This document shows, piece after piece, positions 61,301 to 64,000 of a stretch of DNA of 64,000 bases. The notes under the pieces are model-generated. The model saw nothing but the letters and a program-made list of their open reading frames with translations. It did no database searches and was not told the origin of the DNA. The DNA comes from VRUE01 sp033856195. Its GTDB lineage: Bacteria; Actinomycetota; Thermoleophilia; Solirubrobacterales; 70-9. The position numbers and the translations under genes were made by a program. Every line of letters begins with the position of its first letter. Positions within the stretch are counted from its first letter, which is position 1. The DNA is taken from assembly GCA_033856195.1 (NCBI GenBank), contig JAWVFL010000002.1:62001-126000 (forward strand), given 5' to 3'.

Positions 61301-61870
61301 CTCGTCGTCGGCCACGCCGAAGGCTCCCAGGAGCAGCCCCGCTACCTGACCGACGAGGGACGCCTCTTCTTCGACAGCAGCGATGCGCTTTCGGTCAACG
61401 ACACCAACGGCAACGTCGAAGACGTCTATCAGTACGAGCCAAAGGAAGTGGGCAGCTGCACGAAGAACGGAGGCTGTGTATCGCTGATCTCCGCCGGGCA
61501 CGAACCCAACGACTCCAATTTCCTCGCCGCCGATGCGAGCGGCGAGAACGTCTTCTTCACCACCCGTGACCGCCTCTCCTTGAAGGACAAAGACGACCTG
61601 ATCGATCTCTACGTCGCTAGGGAAGACGGCGGCATCCCGGCCGAAACCGAATTGGCGAGAGGCGAATGCCAGGGCGAAGCCTGCGTGCCCACCTACTCCC
61701 CGCCCAACGACCCGACCCCCGGCTCTTCGAGCCTCGAGGGCGCGGGCAACGTCGACGAAGGCAAGGCAAGGAAGAAGAAAGCTCACAAAAAGAAGCACGC
61801 CAAGAAGAAGAGAAAGCACGCGAAGAAGCACAAGCGAGCGGCCAAGCACAACCGTGGAGGTGTGAAGTGA
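58322..61870 (+). CDS. large secreted double-propeller protein (module protein A', paralogue of 42726)
   Basis: 1182 residues. The N-terminus MFSTLRTRCGIPAFIIALVL is like that of the collagen-like protein, not that of protein A, while everything from YETVDLFGGSL onward follows A: NHL-like propeller, fibronectin III-like domain (SATLGAQINPKGTQTTYAFQYI), PD40 region (ISPDGSRVFWSDESGQ, ASPDGRWLAFDSQ), CASCNPTG (about 976) and a ~35-residue Lys/His tail. The gene for B' overlaps its stop (GTGA). Function unknown. Confidence 0.86.
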   Translation: MFSTLRTRCGIPAFIIALVLLSAAPAAASYETVDLFGGSLTVPPKDPKNGNPIWPEEAQLGGVSGMAINRTGAGGVAPGTLYTAGYSGSLGWHAARYSPEGEFELAWTSFSRCGPKSGEPPNPPANPNCKGVEPSGSTGIDVEINQATGDVYVRFETSSIANVVRIYNPDASKLIAEFGERDSNGTIAASPAKFHGAGGVGGIAVNDEGVVYLSDEDKNFFHRLMVFRPETPGDYEHYVYAGQANDIASDSPGTPGTAKPVLDELGNIYTVSSDNLIREFDPTGTLVCSFEEKKGGITSMTVNPATGEPFHYSVKDRKIHQLAACNGEGKFVETGTFNAVPQRSSIDAMAFNPLRQYEPSRPVGVLYAGAGESCPPIGSCPAEAEGRGALGYVLAPPKEFPPEVVSEAVTQVTKTSATLGAQINPKGTQTTYAFQYIDQAAWEANEASDRFAGAIEAPVGGAVLGSGQVALSAAAAIASLVPGTSYHYRVIATSHCSVEDPSKVCEDTGADQAFRSFPVEATGLLDNRAWELVSPTQKGGGQVLPAVPLRASCGSECKPGLAAHRFPTQISPDGRSIAYQGTPFTLNEGVSEYDEHISRRTPTGWQTTHLSPPLAGDSGGVIFEAFALDPELDNAILYATNPSLTAEAPAEYLNLFGVRSDDRLGLEPLLKATPPNRPPKGVESFEREYVGASDDLSRVFFAANDALTEESPFAPEAKDGGATKFNLYEWSEGELRLVNVQPGNAETIPGAVFGSGTQLGVSFNPPGDFANAISPDGSRVFWSDESGQAYVRENGETTLEIPDHTGKFLSASKDGSKVMLSDGVVYDLESEASTDLTEGKGGFQGIAGQSGDFSHIYFVDTAVLDEAPNQEGEKAQAGKPNLYAWSEGAPSYVATLLATDNAPVGGGSLSTWNASPVLRSAEASPDGRWLAFDSQAELTGIDSVGACKFDPNQNKWVGSVPCVEAFLYDSQTGKLTCASCNPTGEHPHGGSALLVVGHAEGSQEQPRYLTDEGRLFFDSSDALSVNDTNGNVEDVYQYEPKEVGSCTKNGGCVSLISAGHEPNDSNFLAADASGENVFFTTRDRLSLKDKDDLIDLYVAREDGGIPAETELARGECQGEACVPTYSPPNDPTPGSSSLEGAGNVDEGKARKKKAHKKKHAKKKRKHAKKHKRAAKHNRGGVK

Positions 61871-64000
61871 TCACCCCGAAGAGGACCATCGGCCTGCTGG
61901 CCCTGCTCGCCTGCCTGGCCATGCCCGCGGCGGCCCGGGCCGAGCTTGAATTCGTTCCCGGCTCGGCAACGGTCACCGCGCTCAACCCGAACGGCACGAT
62001 CGACACCCAGGCGGGATCGCATCCCGATTCCTTCACAGTCTTCTTCGACCTAAAAACCGGTGAAAACGGCCACACGATCGGCGGGGAAATGCGCGACGTC
62101 ATCGTCGAATTGCCCCCCGGCTTCATCGGCAACCCCCAGGCGATGCCGCGCTGCTCGCGGCGGCAGTTCGAAGGCCCTACGCCCCACTGCCCGGGCTCAA
62201 GCCAGGTAGGAGTGCTGCGCGCCAACGTAGTTGGCCTGGGCCAGGCAATCAACCCGGTTTACAACCTCACCCCACCGCCGGGCGTGGCCGTCCAGTTCGG
62301 CTTCTCGGTCTTCAACTGGTCGCCTTTTCAGAACTTCTCGGCCTTGACCGAGAAGGGCTATCGCGTTGGCGTGGCAGCACCCAACCTGCCGCTCGAGATC
62401 AGCTCGGTGAGCGAGACGATCTGGGGTACACCATCGGACAAAAGCCACGACCCCGAACGGGTCTGCGCTGATTTGGAAGCCCAAGGCTCAGTCACCGGCT
62501 GCTCGGCCGAGAGCCAGCGTCCACCCTTCCTGACCATGCCGGCCTCCTGCGGAGAAACCAAGACGACGATCAAGGTCGCCTCAAAACAGGAACCAGACCA
62601 CTACGTGGAAGAAGTGGTGCCCCTGCGCGACGCCGCCGGCGCCCCGACGCCTATCTCAGGCTGCGACGCGGTTCCCTTCGCGCCGCAGATCTCCTCCCAG
62701 CCGACCACCAAGCTGGCCGAGAGCCCATCGGGGCTCGACTTCGAGCTGCAGCTGGCGAACCAGGGTCTGCTCGGCCAAGGCGCAAACGCGGAAACCGAGC
62801 CCAGAAAGGCCATCGTCGCCCTTCCCGAGGGCACTACCGTCAACCCCTCCTTCGCCGAAGGAGCGAGTGTCTGCACGCAAGCTCAATACGAATCGGAGCA
62901 ACTCGATACCAAGGCGGGGCAGGGCTGCCCCGAAGCATCCAAGCTCGGCTCGATCCACGTGCTCACTCCGCTCTTGGAAGAACCGGTCGAAGGCTCCCTG
63001 TACCTGGCGGCGCCATATGAGAACCCCTTCGGCACTCTCGCCGCCCTCTACATGCTCGGCAGGGCACCGGAAAGAGGCGTCTTCGTAAAGCAGGCCGGCA
63101 GGATCGACCTCGATCCGAACACCGGCCAGATCACCAGCACCTTCGAGGGCCTGCCGCCGGTCCCGTTCTCCTCCTTCAAGCTGCACTTCAGGGAAGGAGC
63201 GAGAGCACCGCTCGCGACCCCGGCGGCCTGCGGCGAATACCAGACCGTCGCGCGCTTCACTCCATTCTCGGCCAAAGACGACTCCGAAGCGGTTGAAACA
63301 ACAGGCTCCTTTCAGATCGAAAGAGGACCCGATGGAGGGGCCTGCCCCTCAGGAGGCCTGCCTCCCTTCAAACCGGGATTGATCGCCGGCTCGATCAACC
63401 CGATCGCCGGTCGCTTCACCCCCTTCAACGTACGCCTCTTCAGGACCGACGCCGAACAGGAGATCAACCGCTTCTCGATCAAGTTGCCGCCGGGAATCGT
63501 CGGCAAGCTGGCGGGAGTGCCCTTCTGCCCTGAGGCAGGGATCGCGCAAGCGATCGCGAGGACCGGGCCGCACGGTGGCCAGGAAGAGATCAAAGCACCA
63601 TCGTGCCCCGCCGCTTCTGAAATCGGCCACTCCCTTGCCGGCTCGGGCGTCGGCTCCGCCCTGGCCCACGTGCCGGGAAAGCTCTACCTTGCAGGCCCCT
63701 ACCACGGAAGCGCCATATCGCTTGTCGCGATCACAGCCGCCAAGGCGGGTCCCTTCGACCTCGGCACCGTGGTGATACGGAACGCCTTCAGGATCGATCC
63801 TGAAACAGGCGAAGTCTTCCTCGACGCCACGGGCTCTGACCCGATCCCCCACATCATCAGGGGCGTGCCGGTGCACCTGCGCGACATCAGGGCCTATACC
63901 GACAGGCCGAACTTCGTCTTGAACCCGAGCAGCTGCAAGCGCACCTCAACAGCTTCAACGCTCTTGGGCTCGGGCCTCGACTTCTCCTCCGAAGCAGACG
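61867..64000 (+). CDS. large secreted repeat protein, partial (module protein B', paralogue of 46265)
   Basis: The frame opens at a GTG overlapping the A' stop and is still open at the window edge (711 residues visible). Signal peptide LLALLACLAMPAAARAE. It matches B throughout: DLPAGFIGNP in B versus ELPPGFIGNP here, CPGSSQVG, CPEASKLG, LLEEPVEGSLYLAAPYENP, CPAASEIG, VPGKLYLAGPYHGS and GVPVHLRDIRAYTDR. About 225 residues are expected beyond the window, including the basic tail. Confidence 0.86.
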   Translation, partial: MITPKRTIGLLALLACLAMPAAARAELEFVPGSATVTALNPNGTIDTQAGSHPDSFTVFFDLKTGENGHTIGGEMRDVIVELPPGFIGNPQAMPRCSRRQFEGPTPHCPGSSQVGVLRANVVGLGQAINPVYNLTPPPGVAVQFGFSVFNWSPFQNFSALTEKGYRVGVAAPNLPLEISSVSETIWGTPSDKSHDPERVCADLEAQGSVTGCSAESQRPPFLTMPASCGETKTTIKVASKQEPDHYVEEVVPLRDAAGAPTPISGCDAVPFAPQISSQPTTKLAESPSGLDFELQLANQGLLGQGANAETEPRKAIVALPEGTTVNPSFAEGASVCTQAQYESEQLDTKAGQGCPEASKLGSIHVLTPLLEEPVEGSLYLAAPYENPFGTLAALYMLGRAPERGVFVKQAGRIDLDPNTGQITSTFEGLPPVPFSSFKLHFREGARAPLATPAACGEYQTVARFTPFSAKDDSEAVETTGSFQIERGPDGGACPSGGLPPFKPGLIAGSINPIAGRFTPFNVRLFRTDAEQEINRFSIKLPPGIVGKLAGVPFCPEAGIAQAIARTGPHGGQEEIKAPSCPAASEIGHSLAGSGVGSALAHVPGKLYLAGPYHGSAISLVAITAAKAGPFDLGTVVIRNAFRIDPETGEVFLDATGSDPIPHIIRGVPVHLRDIRAYTDRPNFVLNPSSCKRTSTASTLLGSGLDFSSEAD

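Overview
The window is high-GC, densely packed actinobacterial DNA. Gene content points to the class Thermoleophilia (Solirubrobacterales-like): an mce operon, paired trehalose pathways, TetR regulators carrying a 'GRHG' N-terminal motif, PD40/NHL propeller proteins with Lys/His-rich tails, and collagen-like secreted proteins. This placement is inferred from gene families and composition, not from a marker-gene comparison.

Layout. 1-7811: the 3' part of an mce operon, six consecutive MlaD/Mce proteins (the first cut by the window edge), coupled by 1-4 nt overlaps. 7812-11575: a lower-GC stretch with a lipoprotein, a Cys-rich secreted protein, a PucR-type regulator, a possible 19-codon peptide gene with its own terminator, and an ArsR-type regulator. 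11576-16379: replicative helicase dnaB interrupted by a full-length intein in its P-loop, a DnaC/IstB-type helicase loader, and purA. 16371-17680: two tandem paralogous lipoproteins. 17766-19373: a TetR regulator and a four-cysteine secreted protein. 19445-22589: the rpsF-ssb-rpsR-rplI cluster with flanking membrane proteins. 22801-25515: otsA and treT, convergent. 25552-28455: a response regulator/histidine kinase/HtrA operon resembling mycobacterial MprAB-PepD. 28532-39603: thiL, a polytopic membrane protein, a GT-C mannosyltransferase-like protein, a class A PBP, a small MscS channel, a CPBP protease, a tRNA-like element, an L,D-transpeptidase, an epimerase, pyrE, two tiny membrane proteins and a frameshifted DUF480 gene.

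39720-64000 is dominated by secreted proteins. A collagen-like gene heads an apparent operon with a ~1180-residue double-propeller protein (A), a ~938-residue repeat protein (B) and two four-cysteine proteins (C). A second A-B pair begins at 58322 and runs off the window. Both units start with an almost identical 82-nt leader (3 differences). Between them lie another C-type gene, a GT-C-like membrane protein and four TetR genes in divergent pairs. This leader-A-B-C surface module is the best candidate for an undescribed system.

Several non-coding structures also stand out: a two-copy nested inverted repeat with a conserved core and compensated arms (22639-22748 and 34570-34677), a 27-bp perfect hairpin between convergent genes (30784-30861), and a tRNA-like element whose central segment is complementary to a downstream 21-mer (35397-35523).
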